NCBI GenBank assembly: GCA_958299035.1
Contig: CATQJL010000112.1
Coordinates: 83,284,636 to 83,348,635, forward strand
DNA from: Cylicocyclus nassatus
Taxonomy: Eukaryota > Nematoda > Chromadorea > Rhabditida > Strongylidae
Reading direction: 5' to 3'
Length of the DNA stretch: 64,000 bases
Position 1 is the first letter of the stretch; the number at the start of each line of letters is the position of its first letter. A program made the translations under genes and the position numbers. The notes beneath the pieces are model-generated. The model did no database searches. It worked only from the letters and a program-made list of their open reading frames with translations, and was not told the origin of the DNA. Shown one piece after another: positions 46,201 through 57,637 of this stretch.

Positions 46201-49200
46201 AATTTTCGCAAATTCTGGTACGGCAGAATGAAGAGAATGCGCAAGGTGTTGTGCGAATCCACGCAGGTTAAAATGCTGATGTTCATTCTTGAATTGGTGA
46301 GGTGAATAGTCTGAAGTACGATCAGGACTTTGACTATGGTCGTGGATTTGAATAAATAATTAGGTACCAAGCGGTTTGCTTTGATGAGATGACACAATAT
46401 GATGCGCCTGTCCGTAATGGTGTGGCCTAGGTAGCGAACGTTTGGAGAGGAGGGGAGGAGTAGTCCAGATTTGCCTAGAGCTTACGCAATTTGGACTTCT
46501 CTATTGCTGCACGGATTCGCGATTAACCAACGCATGGGCGCAATGTCATCAAATAGTTAATGATCGTTTTGTCTTTACAGAATCGTGGTCGCGATGGCGC
46601 CGCTGTCTTTTGATGCTTGCACCGTGCCTTCATCTTCTCTGCCGTTCATCGGTCCTCCTATACCCGAGGTTCGCATTGCTTCACTATGGGGCTACTCTTG
46701 CATACCAACACCTTTTATGCCTAGGCTTGTTCGTCATGGATGCGCTTAGCAATCTACTTGGCAGCGGAAAGTGGTCCGGCATCCGTATACCTTCCGAAGG
46801 GCACGAGACTGACACGACTTCCATCTGCAGTCGCACATTCACCGCGATTACTCGTGACATCAACGACTCATGAACCGCAGCATATGCCGACACACAACTC
46901 ACTGGTTCCACTGAATGATATCTTATTAACAACACCGCTTTTCGTGCAGGTACTATCCTCGAAATAAAATTTTGAATCTAATCAATGGAATGTTCAGGAA
47001 TATCCTTACCAATCAGATGATGATGAGCTCGTTTATGTACCTTTTCCTTTCGATGAAGAGGAGTCAAATCAAGAAGGTATGAATTTGTATAAAATACAGA
47101 ATTGTTTTGTGAATAAGAAAGTTGAATCAATCACTTAACGGTTATCTATGGCGGTGGAAATTACGATCGAAGCAGAAATATCTGCTTATGTTTATGCTCA
47201 GCCAATCCCCCTTTCCCACTCCCGAGGATGGGTCGTGGGATTTTGTGAGAGTGATTACGTGATGATTACGAAACTGTACAGCCTACTGTTTGCATTTGAA
47301 TAATAAAACTAATTTTTTTTAGTAGATTTAGATCTGCGAAAATTTTTTTAAAGACGTGAGGCGCAATTTTTGCCATCTCCTTTTCTCTAGAATCAGAGTC
47401 ACAAGTTCGCCGTGAGATTCAGTTTTCTGAGAAATTTCCTTGGGAAGTGGTCGGTGCCACACTCCTCTCATAACATCTTTTTTTGTCTTCCATTTCCCTC
47501 CCATGCAAAAAAAAATTGTCCGATCGCCTTTGCCTTTCTGGTTGGAAGTGAGGACTGCAAGTGTAATTTTCGTGGCCCTTTCACCCCGATTTTAGGTTTG
47601 AAAAATCATCATAAACAATTTATGTTTTCAGGTGCATTTGCAAAACATCCTGCGGTTGTGGCACTTTGTTCGAAATTAGGATTGAATCATCTATGTGGTT
47701 ATATAGTGCTTCTGAATCAGAAAGTGACACGACATGTAAAAACAAATAATTTGGCGACAGTCAATCCGTATGATAATGTGATGTTGCGAGGTTCGCACAT
47801 GATCCTCAGGTACCCACTTTTTTACTTTTTTACATCACTATCTAAAGGAAGTAGTAACATCCATCAAATTGGTACAATCTGCCGCTGGGTGGTGGTATAG
47901 GTAAATATTGACTCGAAAATTGTCTCGTTCATAAATCGAGTAGATGCGATTGCCAATGTTGCCGAACACGAATCAGAAATAAAAAAGAATTGGAGGATTA
48001 GGAAATTTCTGTCGTATATTTGATACAACTTTGCTTCGTATTCCTAAGAGTCAAGCTCTCAATGAAGCATTTTTACCAGCGCTTGAATACTTGCGGAGAT
48101 TTGCAAATGTGTCAAATCCAGTGTTCAAATTGTGCAATTTTTCAGTATTTTTGCGAAACTGGTAAGGAGGATGAACGGCCCAGATTTGAAGGTGACCTCA
48201 TACTACTTGCAAACACTAGTTGTCAAAGAGACTAAACTCAAGAATATACAACTGACATTTACGAAATCCTTGGGAATCTCTGCAGTTATACTAACGTTCA
48301 ATTTGTTGACACTCTATCGTTCACTATTCTCAATCTCGACATCCTTTCCGTCCGCAAATGGATTTTTTTATGCATAATACTGAAAATTCGAATTCTGAGA
48401 ACTAAAATTAGAGGCGAGTTGTCAATAGTGGGAAATCTCGTGGCTTCCCGATTTCTTACCGAAATTCTACAAAAAGCTTACTGGATCGTGAAATTATCAA
48501 TATCTTATTGCAGTGCCAATTTAAAAAATCAAGTCTAACCTTACTCGATGTGCGATGTATGCAATGCTGATAATGGGACATGAGAGCAGATTAGATTGAA
48601 TGAAATATCAGTGACATGCAGATCATAAGTGCGAAACTGAATGCAATACCTTTGATTCAACTGGATTGGCGGCTGGAAGGCGGGGCTTCGTGACCTAATC
48701 AAGGCTAGAGAATGATCAGAGAGCACCTTCGCGAGAGAGACGCAGACTGCGTCGCGGGCGCGAGCGGTCGCATGCCAGCCGCCAATATCGTTGAATCAAA
48801 GGATAATTACAAGGTGCAAATGGAACCGACATCTTGGGATGGCTTGGTCTCTAGTTTTTTTCGCTTTTGTAAGCACATGTCCCAATTATTTTTCTCTACT
48901 CGTTCTCCCAAGTCTGCTTCAAATTCACCATAAACGTCCTTTCAGCTCATTGCCAGAAGGATCCACCTATGCCGACTATGTTCTCCTTGACTGTGTTTTC
49001 GGCATTCCTCTATTCAACTCCGCTTTGAGCGAAACAATTTGCAAGAGAATGTTAGACAAACGGATCTTGGAGCCTGATAAGTAAAGTCTTATTTTATGGC
49101 TCCACTTTAGCTTAGACTTTATCTTTCTCAGCCGTATCAATATACAATTTGCTAACAAGGCGATAATTGACATGATTACGGAACTGTTAATGAAGTGGAA

Positions 49201-49365
49201 TTATGGACACATCACGGTAATCTAAATTTTCTAAAAGAAATGTTATACGGAGCAAAGTTTGGATTTCAGAGCTCATTTCCGAGTGCAGAACCTCGTAGAG
49301 CAGAATTCGTACCACCAGTCAGAACGATATATTATGATCCAATTGCTAAGGAGATTCGCGTTTGA
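43281..49365 (+). CDS. FAM91A1: FAM91A1 orthologue (WDR11-complex subunit)
   Basis: Starts [10 protein letters not shown] at 43,281. Exons with consistent phases are 43,281-43,431, 43,975-44,126, 44,178-44,293, 44,351-44,417, 44,467-44,526, 44,576-44,729, 44,779-44,876, 44,941-45,098, 45,223-45,349, 45,399-45,512, 45,567-45,644, 45,700-45,869, 46,581-46,668, 46,725-46,949, 46,998-47,076 and 47,632-47,809. The 3' exons are 48,946-49,080, 49,132-49,216 and 49,270-49,365. Family landmarks are [93 protein letters not shown] and [10 protein letters not shown]. The exon(s) linking 47,809 to 48,946 are not resolved, and an open segment at about 48,020-48,150 is a candidate. FAM91A1 works with WDR11 at the trans-Golgi, where TBC1D23 couples it to golgin-captured endosome-derived vesicles. 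Confidence 0.95.
43465..43816. repeat. Tandem duplication in FAM91A1 intron 1
   Basis: Two units of about 172-176 bp (about 43,465-43,640 and 43,641-43,816) share TATTTTGTAATTATC at the start and TTCTTGAGAGGGAGTT at the end with few differences. They are intronic and do not change the coding sequence. Confidence 0.9.
46032..46087. repeat. Perfect hairpin in FAM91A1 intron, 25-bp arms
   Basis: Arms 46,032-46,056 and 46,063-46,087 are exact reverse complements around GCTTCG. It lies in the intron following the exon that ends at 45,869. No transposon ends flank it. Confidence 0.85.
47200..47380. mobile_element. hAT MITE relic in FAM91A1 intron
   Basis: CCCGAGGATGGGTCGTGGGATTTT and the following AT-rich sequence resemble the interior of the hAT MITE at 14,130 and its relic at 17,108. 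The termini are gone. Confidence 0.45.
48647..48804. mobile_element. MITE of the TTGGCGGCTGG family, copy 2
   Basis: TACCTTTGATTCAACTGGAT at the left mirrors ATCGTTGAATCAAAGGATA at the right, and TTGGCGGCTGG mirrors CCAGCCGCCAA just inside. It lies in an intron of the FAM91A1 orthologue. This is the most complete of the three copies. Confidence 0.85.
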
Positions 49366-50032
49366 ATTCTTAGTTCTTTTTTCGTTTTCAGGGATGAGTG
49401 TTCTACGTTTGCCTTTTAGTCAGTTTGAATTCATGACAGTCCTTCGTACCATATTCAGTATCACTGTGATTATTTTTAATTTGCTGATCTTGTCGCTTCA
49501 TATCTTCTTTTACTCATTCCAAGACCCATCGGCTATTTTTACAACTTTCTCTGTCTCAATATTAGTCATGATTTCACTTTTCTTCTAGTCTTGTGCAGGG
49601 ACCTATCGGGAGACAATTTTGTATGTTTGATAAGGTTTGTGTCTGTAGGAGCCTCAGTACTAATGTTGGTTGTGCACATTCTTCTAGTTTAGACGCTTTT
49701 TCAATGTTTCATATGTTTTTGCCACTGAAAATTTGGATGGTGTTACTGAAGGCAATGTCAAGGATAAGGACGTGCCATAGGTCATACAGTGCGCTCATTG
49801 TCGCGAAGCTTTGCACAGTATTTATGCGTAGTCTAGAATTTCTAGATGATTCGTATGCGATCGGGATAACAGAAAGGTCCTGCAGCGAAAATAGAGTTCA
49901 CATCCTACCCGGACACTGTCTTCAAGATTATTTGTACTAATGTTATGACCCGTTGAGGACGGATTTGTTGGAAAAGCTTCTTGTTATATTGAATGTATGT
50001 ATAGTTTATAAATATGGGATGTATCTGTAATT

Positions 50033-50279
50033 GTGGATTTTCAGCAAATCAAGACACCAGAATTATTTGGTTTTTGTCAACTTCGTTTAGCATCACGAGT
50101 TATCGCATTTTGTGCCCTGGCCAGCTTCACGCAGGTATCCGCGGCTAGCACGGAACCTTCAGTAGAAGAAAGGATGACGTTTGAGATGAAGGCAATTATG
50201 TTTCATCCTTCCCTCGGAACGAACATACCTTTTAATCTTTTAATACGTCACCGAATCATATTGAAAGCTGGAAAGTAAT
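50033..50279 (+). other. Open segment after an acceptor, unknown
   Basis: A TTTTCAG acceptor precedes an 80-residue open stretch (IKTPELFGFCQLRLAS, later EERMTFEMKAIMFHP) ending in a stop. It follows the FAM91A1 stop by 670 bases and precedes the Helitron Rep relic. It might be part of that relic or a separate exon. No domain is recognised. Confidence 0.25.
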
Positions 50280-50319
50280 TCATTTCTTCAGTGAGATATC
50301 ATTCATCTTGAGATATTTA

Positions 50320-50731
50320 CCAACCGATAGTGGTTTGTCCTGGATGTCGAATCGTGGACATGTACACCAAGATTGAGAGCTAACGGCTCCTTTTCATTCG
50401 ACGCAATCAGCGAAAGCTACGTGCAGACGACTATATCCAGCTAGAGATGCCGTGGAGATTGCAATGTCATGGGTTTTCAGCGGTTGGTCATACTACCATC
50501 CTCCTTCATGAGCGGCCTACGCCACATGAGTACACCCAGGACGCCGCGGCCTATATTAGAGCTCACATGCGTCTTGGATTGTTCATCACGTTTACGTGCA
50601 GCGCGGCGTGGACCAAAATTGCGAAAGAGCTCCTCCCTGGTGAAATTTCTTCTGATCCCACGACATCACGGCGGGTCTTCAAATGCAGTGAATCGGCAAA
50701 AGGGACCTCGGATTTTGGTGGTGTTAGGTAG
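50320..50731 (+). pseudogene. Helitron Rep-domain relic
   Basis: Across three frames the plus strand reads IVDMYTKIES, RLLFIRRNQRKLRADDYIQL, then VGHTTILPSSFMSG, HEYTQDAAAYIRAH and LGLFITFTCSAAWTKIAKEL, followed by LLPGEISSD. This order is diagnostic of the Helitron-like N domain, where a conserved QDA...Y..., LFITFT-x-N-x-x-W-x-E-I and L-PGQ series precedes the HUH endonuclease motif. Two or more frame shifts and an in-frame stop (after IES) mark it as dead. The HUH motif and helicase are absent because a MITE begins at about 50,690. Autonomous relatives supply the replicase for Helitrons such as those at 33,551 and 38,027. Confidence 0.8.
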
Positions 50732-50952
50732 TAGACCCCAGTACACTAGCATAAATTCCACCTGCCACTTCGCGTTAAGTCCTGGCCCCCCGACCACTTC
50801 TGCTAAGTCGGGTCGGTAGACTTTTGAAGAGCATTTTCCAGAACTCAGCGCATGAATTGGCAGGTGGGATTTGGGCTACAGTGTACTTGGGACGTCTATC
50901 CTTAGCACCACCAAAATCCTGGAAGAGCCCATTTGTCGATCCACTGCCTTCA
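50690..50952. mobile_element. AAAGGCAGTG-family MITE in the Helitron relic
   Basis: The left end (GCAGTGAATCGGCAAAAGGG) mirrors the right (CATTTGTCGATCCACTGCCTT). GGATTTTGGTGGTG mirrors CACCACCAAAATCC, and TGCCAC...TTCGCG-type sequence lies between. A further AAAGGCAGTGTTCTGC begins directly after it at 50,953, without a recognised second end. Confidence 0.65.
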
Positions 50953-51239
50953 AAGGCAGTGTTCTGCAAAACTCCAGTTTTTAGTCCCGGCAAAACTTCG
51001 CCAGTTTTCCTTTACCTTTCTGGGGCCTTTTCGCTATGCTGAACTCATGCCTGAACTTTTCCGCGCACGAAAATGGCAAGACTGCATCCGCATTCGCCAA
51101 AAAAAATGCATGTAAGTGGGCGGGTTTCGAAACGCTTTCAAAGTGGACTTTAGGATTTTCAGACGCGTTTTTTCGCTCCAGACTTCGCTAATAGGTTATT
51201 TGGGAGGTCTACCACTACAAAGCTGTGAATTCAGTATCC

Positions 51240-51553
51240 ATCATTTTGTCGTGGGACAAGTGGCGTAGTGGTATGAGGCGCCGCTATAACTAGATCGGAT
51301 GCAGGTCCGATCCCCGCCCCTGGGCTAACCAAGCCCTCTACCTTCCGGGACCGGTAAATTGGTACCAGGGTAATATGGGAGGATAAAAGCACTGACTTGG
51401 TAAACGGCTGCCCCCGCAAGTCACTATAATAGGCTCGCACGCATACAATTGCCTCATCGACTATGAAGTATAATAGTGTGCGTTCGGCGCATGCCTGCAG
51501 AGGGTATTGAAGACGGCGAATCTTTTATTCTTTATTTATTAATCATTTTGTCG
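51240..51553 (+). repeat. Target duplications flanking the SINE
   Basis: ATCATTTTGTCG occurs at 51,240-51,251 and again, unchanged, at 51,542-51,553. A perfect 12-bp direct repeat around a tRNA-like, polymerase III-type sequence is the expected trace of LINE-driven insertion. Confidence 0.9.
51252..51541 (+). mobile_element. tRNA-derived SINE, 290 bp
   Basis: Nine bases into the element lies TGGCGTAGTGG (51,261-51,271), a near-perfect A box. GGTCCGATCCC (51,304-51,314) is a B box. Both are internal RNA polymerase III promoter elements, and their placement matches a tRNA-like head. The body continues for about 200 bases and ends in a T/A-rich tail (TCTTTTATTCTTTATTTATT). The exact flanking duplication shows its borders. 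Mobilisation would depend on a LINE, and an RTE-type relic is present at 19.7 kb, but a shared 3' end was not shown. Confidence 0.9.
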
Positions 51554-51625
51554 AGACGCTGCCCGTAAGCAAAAGCTCACGAAGTTTATAGACGTGAACG
51601 AAAAGTCACGCCTACGGAGACAGTA

Positions 51626-52208
51626 ATGCTGGATGAGTACTGTGAAATGGCAGAAACGCGATCTTCCGCTACCAACATCTCAGCGTGGTTGAAGGAGAAA
51701 GTTTGCCCAGATCAGATCGACATCTCATCGGCGGAGCTTTCCAATCAAGAGGGTTTTCTTCTAATCGATGTAGTCCTCAAATCATTGATTTACAAGCCTT
51801 GCGAACCACTGAACTCGAGGTCGCCTTGCATGAAAGAAGGCAAGTGTACCAAATTACCCTCGCAGTCAATACGCGAAACCCAAAGAGGGACTGATGGCTA
51901 TCCTTTTTACAGAAGGCGAAAGCCTGGTACAGGGTGAAAATCGTGCCGGAAGAGTATGAAAGCATGCTGCATGCCAGAAAATGGTGTGTGGTAGATAAAC
52001 AGAAAGAGGGGAAGGTGAGCAACTTTCTCCAGAATATCGGATTGCTGAAGTTTGAACCTTGGTTGAACAAACATGAACAACGCCGAGGCACTGGATGTCT
52101 AGTTGACTCGTGTAGGCCGCGGCTGTCAGTCCACGATGTGTTTCGATTAACTTTAGTGCATCGAACATTTGAGGAATCTCGCAAGATTTTGTATCTATCC
52201 GAAGTCAA
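51626..52208 (+). other. Unrecognised open frames, possible decayed gene
   Basis: Two plus-strand frames run from MLDEYCEMAETRSS at 51,626 and, one frame over, through EEYESMLHARKWCVVDKQKE (about 51,945) to LYLSEVK at 52,208, where GTAACA follows. The composition is protein-like and charged. Frame changes are needed to join them, so this may be a transposon or gene relic. No domain is recognised. Confidence 0.25.
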
Positions 52209-52402
52209 GGTAACAATTGTTGGATCTTTTATCTATTTGAGTTTCATCTACTTTCTGACGGGTCTCAATGCACGTCCTTCATTGTCAGATGCGATGATAT
52301 GTGAAGCCACTTCCTCATTGATTTGGATCGGTTTTGTGTTTGTCGATTGACGAAGGATGGATTTCGGTTGCTGCAATGCCCATTATACGACTTAGAGAAC
52401 TT

Positions 52403-53648
52403 TCAAAGAAAATCAATTTGCAGTACCGGTTTAGGTTTCTTTACTCTTGCGCGCTCTCTTGCTGCTATGGCACGCACATCTGAGTTCATTTGCACGGATG
52501 GCGGTTGATTAATCTGAAATTTTGTAGGGGGTTGTAGACTCTCTCGACTGAAGGGATGATAGGCATTACTTGCGTCACAAGAGCTTGTTGAGTCCAATGT
52601 TTCGCCTCCATCGTGTCGGGACGTTCCACGACGGATGAGACTTCTCTCTTTTCCTGGAAGGTAAAGCGAGATTACATTTCGAACAGAAAAGTACAAACAG
52701 CACCTGTAAAGCTTTGATCAGTAAATCTCTTGCCACATCCTTATCAGTGACAGGTACGCCGTCAATGTCGATTATGTGATCTCCAACCTAGGATTCAAGG
52801 ATGACGGGACCACATCCTTCATTTGGTACTCTGACCCACCGCTAATTGTGTGGCCGACAGTGAACCAGGATCACAACGTGATACTAGTACACGGTTTTGG
52901 AAGTGCTTGATACCCAATCCGAGTTTCGGTCCACTTGGTACCCATACCAGTTTTGCCAGCTAAAATGAGTACATCCGCTTCGCTAGAGGATACAGGCTAG
53001 GTGAGGAGGCCGCTTCGCACGACCGTAAAATACTATGCAAGACCGTTGTCGCGAGCGACACACCTTGCGGCGGCACGTCGTTTGCGCGACGTGTTAAGAC
53101 AAATCACGCAAGTTAGGCGCTGGAAATGTCGCGCGAAGGGGCCTTTTTCGCGAAATGGTCCCCTTTGGGGACCACTCCTCGCTCAAGTGCTTCTCCTAAG
53201 ACCAACGAAGTAAATGTATCCATCTCTTCTTTGAATAAGCTTTGCACGTGCTTCTGGTATACGAATGCGTGATTCGAGTTCTTCAGCTTTCTTTTCATCT
53301 CTGAAAATATTTGAGATGACTTTGATGTCGCAGATTAAAGTAGAGGTTTACCTGATAATAGTAAGTCTAGCTACTGGTGGAGCATAGCGAAGCGCTCTAA
53401 AGAAGCTGTTCTGATCAGAAATTGATTGACCATTAACCTTGATGATCTGATCACCAATCTGTAAACGAAGTTGAGTGTCTGCTGCAAAGTTTCGCGCGAA
53501 ATCGTGAACAGACCCTAAGTTTGCCGTCAGCAATAGTTCCACCTTGTACTTTGGTAATGACAAGCTTGTCGTTAGGCGTTGCTCCCAGTGGCTCTCCCTC
53601 TTCCATCGGGATCTCTACATCCATAGTTGGAGCTTCGCCGCCCTTGCT
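52403..53648 (-). CDS. Two-PDZ-domain protein, nematode type (5' end not found)
   Basis: The first visible exon (53,648-53,514, after GATTGCAG) and the next join at [15 protein letters not shown], giving PDZ1. It has a [15 protein letters not shown] carboxylate-binding region and ends RLTIIR (about 53,353). A linker exon follows ([12 protein letters not shown] to about 53,200). PDZ2 starts [20 protein letters not shown], runs over a short intron at [16 protein letters not shown], and ends at LLIKALQ (about 52,705). The last exon ([10 protein letters not shown] to VLQIDFL) is Ser/Arg-rich, and the stop is at 52,403. PDZ domains bind C-terminal peptides and assemble membrane or cytoskeletal complexes. 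The linker-to-PDZ2 donor (about 53,205) is weak, and the first coding exon upstream is not located. Confidence 0.82.
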
Positions 53649-53665
53649 CTGCAATCCATCCACAC

Positions 53666-56120
53666 ATGAGCTTCAGCCATTCTGCATACAAGGAGACGTA
53701 CGCCCATCGTTAGTTAGCAGACTTGCTCGACCGATGTTGAATCACCCTAAAGAAAACTGAAGTCATACCGCAATTTTGGTACTAAAGCCTCTGGTAAACA
53801 TGTTGTCGTGTGTATGTTACTATAAACAACATTCATTCATATCTCCGCAAGCAAATGGTGGTCGAAAAAGGGAAGAAGGAGAAGTGAAAGGCTTTGAACG
53901 ATCGCACACCCAATTCCATATAAATTATCGTTAACTGCTCTGTTCTTTAGCCACTGGGCTTATGCGGCCTATTGCCATTGGAGATATCCGTCACATAGAA
54001 TTCTCGAAAAATATTCAGATCAAAGAAGTAGTAAAAATAATTCAACCTTTTTCTAATGGGCCACTTATTATGCACCTAGCTTTAAAAAATGATGTCATGA
54101 GGCTCACCTCATTCGTGCTGAGACTGTAGCGTAATCCAAGGCGTGGTTGTGTCAAATGTGTCTGGTGGAAGAGCCAGGCTGGGAAACAGTAAATTGTTGG
54201 TCCGTAGCATAGTTTCAAAAGCCAGCACAACAGACAAGAAGTAAATCCTTTTCTTTTTTTAATTTTGCTGCTCGAATTTACGGCAGTAATTACTGCGCAA
54301 CAAATTTACGTTTGCTTCGATTAGTCTCCCTCATAATGAGTGAGAGGTGCTAGTAGCAACCTCACAAAATTTCATTAACGCAGCGGCTACTTGTACAAAG
54401 TAAGTTTGCCGCAAGCATACGCACTATAAAAAGAAAGAATTCTTCGATTGGCGGGTCAAAGAACGCTTTCAAACATTCACTTTTTCTTCACGCCCTTGTG
54501 AGCAACGCTAGGAAATTGTTTCCTCTCGAGTTGTGAACTCGAGAACCAAATGTTGTGAAATTTCAATGCATTTATGTCAATATTTATGAGTGACGAAAAC
54601 ATAGAATGACACATTCTATCTTTTCATTCAGTATTTCGTGTTTTACTTCTGAATTTTTACTTGTTGTAATGTTTATACCATTTTATTGTGTGTGATTTCA
54701 TCCCTCCTTCATATCCCCACGGAAATGATCCTCTTATTCAAATCCGTTTTGAATAACTATCCTATTCTGCAACTAATCCAAATGTCTTCCGCTCGAGGAC
54801 GAGCTTTACTTTGTTGACGGACGTACGAAAGCGTGCGCTTCGCCTTCTGGCGTTTCGCCCTTCTGTTTACCTTGTCTCTTACCGGCTCCTCCTCTATGCA
54901 ACGTGAAGACGCAATCCAGCAGATGCAAATCCAGCCAACGAAGTTCGATCCCCACGAAAGCAACAACGAAAAAGATGAATGGTTTTCGAAGATGAATGCT
55001 AATCGCAGATGATCAATGCACGAGCAAGCAGCGCCATCAATTGTCCAGCAATCAATCGATATAGATGACGATGATATGGTAAAAACTCGATCAGTGATGA
55101 GACGACGTACGATAAAGCTCGATCAATGGTAACGATGACGATAGCGCGATCGATGATGATGACAATGATGACAGCATGGTTGATGATGGTCAAATGGTCA
55201 ATTCGTAAACTCCGAGATGATCTAATGCTAGATGAATTCCTTTCCGAAGCCATGGTTCAAAGATGAAAACTTGGGACGAGCTTTACAATGGAATGGACAT
55301 GTCGAGACGCAGACTAATTAGATGGTCCGACATCTCCACGCCAACTGGGCGGTGCCCAGAATCTCCAGATGAGGTGGCACTCCCCGGGTGCTCGGTGGTC
55401 CCCTCCCCATCAATGTCCCCAATTTTATATATATATGCTATAATGATAAAATCATCTAGTCAAGATTTGTTATGTTAAGAAGCAGGAAACAAGGGTAGAG
55501 GGATCAAGTTACGAGAGTAATTAACTCGTAGACTTGACAGCTTCTGTAAGTTAGGTAAATTAGGTAAACGCAACAAAATGTTGTTATTTGGCCCACAGAT
55601 TGTTAGGATTGTGCCCTAGTGCTAAGCTGTAAAATAGCTCTCTACAATTTGGCCACTGGAAAGTGATAGAGGATCATGCGCACTGCCGATGTTATGCATA
55701 AAGTCTTTGTATTTAGAATTCATAAATCACGGAAGCAAGTTTACTATTAAGTTGATGCATTTTGGCTTCAATTTTCATTTGAGCTTTTTTCTAATTTTGC
55801 CAAATTTGGAGAAACAGTTATGCGCTTATCAGTGATGCTTACTGCAAAAACATTATTGGCTTATGGCGGCGTTTAAAGTCGATTGAGAGAAACCCTCAAG
55901 ATCAGTGCACTTTCAAGTACGGTTTCAAAATAGCCGAATGGTACAAGTGGTTCTGCTCATTTTTGGTCTTGCTTTTATATCCAAGCCTTGATTTTGGTAG
56001 TGGTGGGCTCACCGCTGTAACCACAAATTATTAGGTTGTCTTAAAAGTAAACCGAATTTTTAAATAAATCAGATTCCCTGGCAGACTTGGGGCACCATTC
56101 GATAGAGCGAAGCAAACTAC
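53666..56120. other. Gene-poor stretch upstream of the PDZ gene
   Basis: The PDZ gene's missing 5' exon(s) and promoter should lie here, but none could be placed. From 55,000 to 55,250 the sequence is rich in GATGATGA and ATCGATC words, like a decayed minisatellite. No other feature is supported. Confidence 0.35.
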
Positions 56121-56128
56121 AAAATGAC

Positions 56129-57192
56129 CAGGGTCAAGTAAGGGGTGTGGCACACGATCGCTGGTTACGACCCCCCCCCTGATTGCTGTCTTAATAAGAC
56201 CCCCCCCCCCCCCTGAACTCCTAAACTATATACCTAAGATAGCATTACCAGAGTTGAGAAAGAGGTCAGGCACGTTTTTCGAAACCCCCCCCCCCCCTCC
56301 CATGAAAGCCCTCAAACGACCCCTTCTTCCTCCTCTTAACCTCTGGACCTCAAAGTGTGACATTCTTGAGGACACCATCTTTTTCTAGAGAGTTTTCAGA
56401 TTTCTGAGAGCTGTGCGCTTGATTTTCTGTGACTGCACTTTACAATCACACGTAATTTGACGGCTGATTTTGATCTGAATGGGCATATTGAAAGGGCCAC
56501 AATTTTCTTATGGGTGGGGCGTTCGGCTCCAAATTTCCAGTGTAGCAAGAAGAAGCTATGTGCTCAATACTCATACCAGCAATGGAGCGCTTTCTAGATT
56601 TTGAAGGCAAGTTAATGGGGTGCGGCACACCCCCTTAAAAGCTGCGGCTGCCGCAGCTTTTAAGGGGGTGTGCCGCACCCCATTAACTATATATCTAAAA
56701 AACATTTTTAGCGGACAATATCTATATGAATCGATAGCCTAAACCTTGTAGATTCCATAGGACTGTTTGGAGCCTGATTTGTCTTCTTAGCTCTAAGTAA
56801 TATTTGGTGAAAGCACAGCGATCAAAAGCGAAAAATGGGAAAAACGAGATTTTGGTTGGCTTCTAATTCCACAGTTTGCAGGTCTTCTAAAGCGGGATTC
56901 CTGAGGTGGACAAAGAAGGAGTAGTGCTTTGTTTTGAGTGCAAAAACGGATAGCTAATTCACCTTTCAAAGTTAACCATGTTGGAATTTGACCATTTCAT
57001 TTAGGTAGCCTAGTATCTTGAATCTTCAGAATTCGCTCACACTTTGTCTACAGGGGTTAACATGCTAATTATGGATATGATACGAATATCATGTTATCAC
57101 TATTATCAGATTACTCAACTACGACCCCCTCCCCTTTTGACTCCTCAATACGACCCCCAGGTGTGGCGTGCCGCACCCCACGCTTGACCCTG
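56129..57192. mobile_element. Non-autonomous hAT element, 1,064 bp
   Basis: The ends CAGGGTCAAG and CTTGACCCTG are inverted. AAAATGAC is repeated exactly on both sides (56,121-56,128 and 57,193-57,200), the 8-bp duplication expected of hAT. Inside each end is a mirrored GGGGTGYGGCACRC block. The interior has several C-runs, a perfect palindrome at 56,611-56,687 and no transposase. The terminal sequence differs from the CAGTGGCG hAT family at 14,130. Confidence 0.9.
56611..56687. repeat. Perfect palindrome, 38-bp arms, 1-bp spacer
   Basis: Arms 56,611-56,648 and 56,650-56,687 are exact reverse complements around a single T. It sits inside the hAT element and contains that element's GGGGTGCGGCAC phrase. 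It could therefore be a duplicated and inverted terminal block, or it could be a snap-back event. Confidence 0.9.
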
Positions 57193-57637
57193 AAAATGAC
57201 CACCAGAGAACCGTCTCGCGATCAGGTGAAATTTGGATCCAAAATCAAAATTTTCAGCTATCCTAAAAATCGGATCTCTTTCCAGAAAATTCCTACGGAC
57301 TTCCAACTTGATCCTTGTGTAGTAGACATGTAGTAGTACCGAAAAATGTTTTTGTTGATTTTTTCCTGAGCAAATTGAGAAATAAAGATGGTCCCAAAGT
57401 GCCAAAATGCTACTTTTTTCGGGTTTTTCATGTAAAACTTGGTATTTCTCGATTATAAGAGCACCTACAGAAACAAGATTTAAGATTATCTTTAGCAAGG
57501 CTTGTAGTATACAATGACATATATGGGAGAGGCTGGGGCGGTGTTTGCCATTTGAGACTATCTCTTCTTTCTCACTTTCTAAGCTCGGAAAAAATCCAGT
57601 AAAGGCATATATGAGTACTACTATGTGTCTATTGTAT

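Noticed and set aside
51252..51330. A functional tRNA gene
   Set aside because: A and B boxes are present, but the acceptor and anticodon stems do not pair convincingly, and exact flanking duplications identify a SINE.
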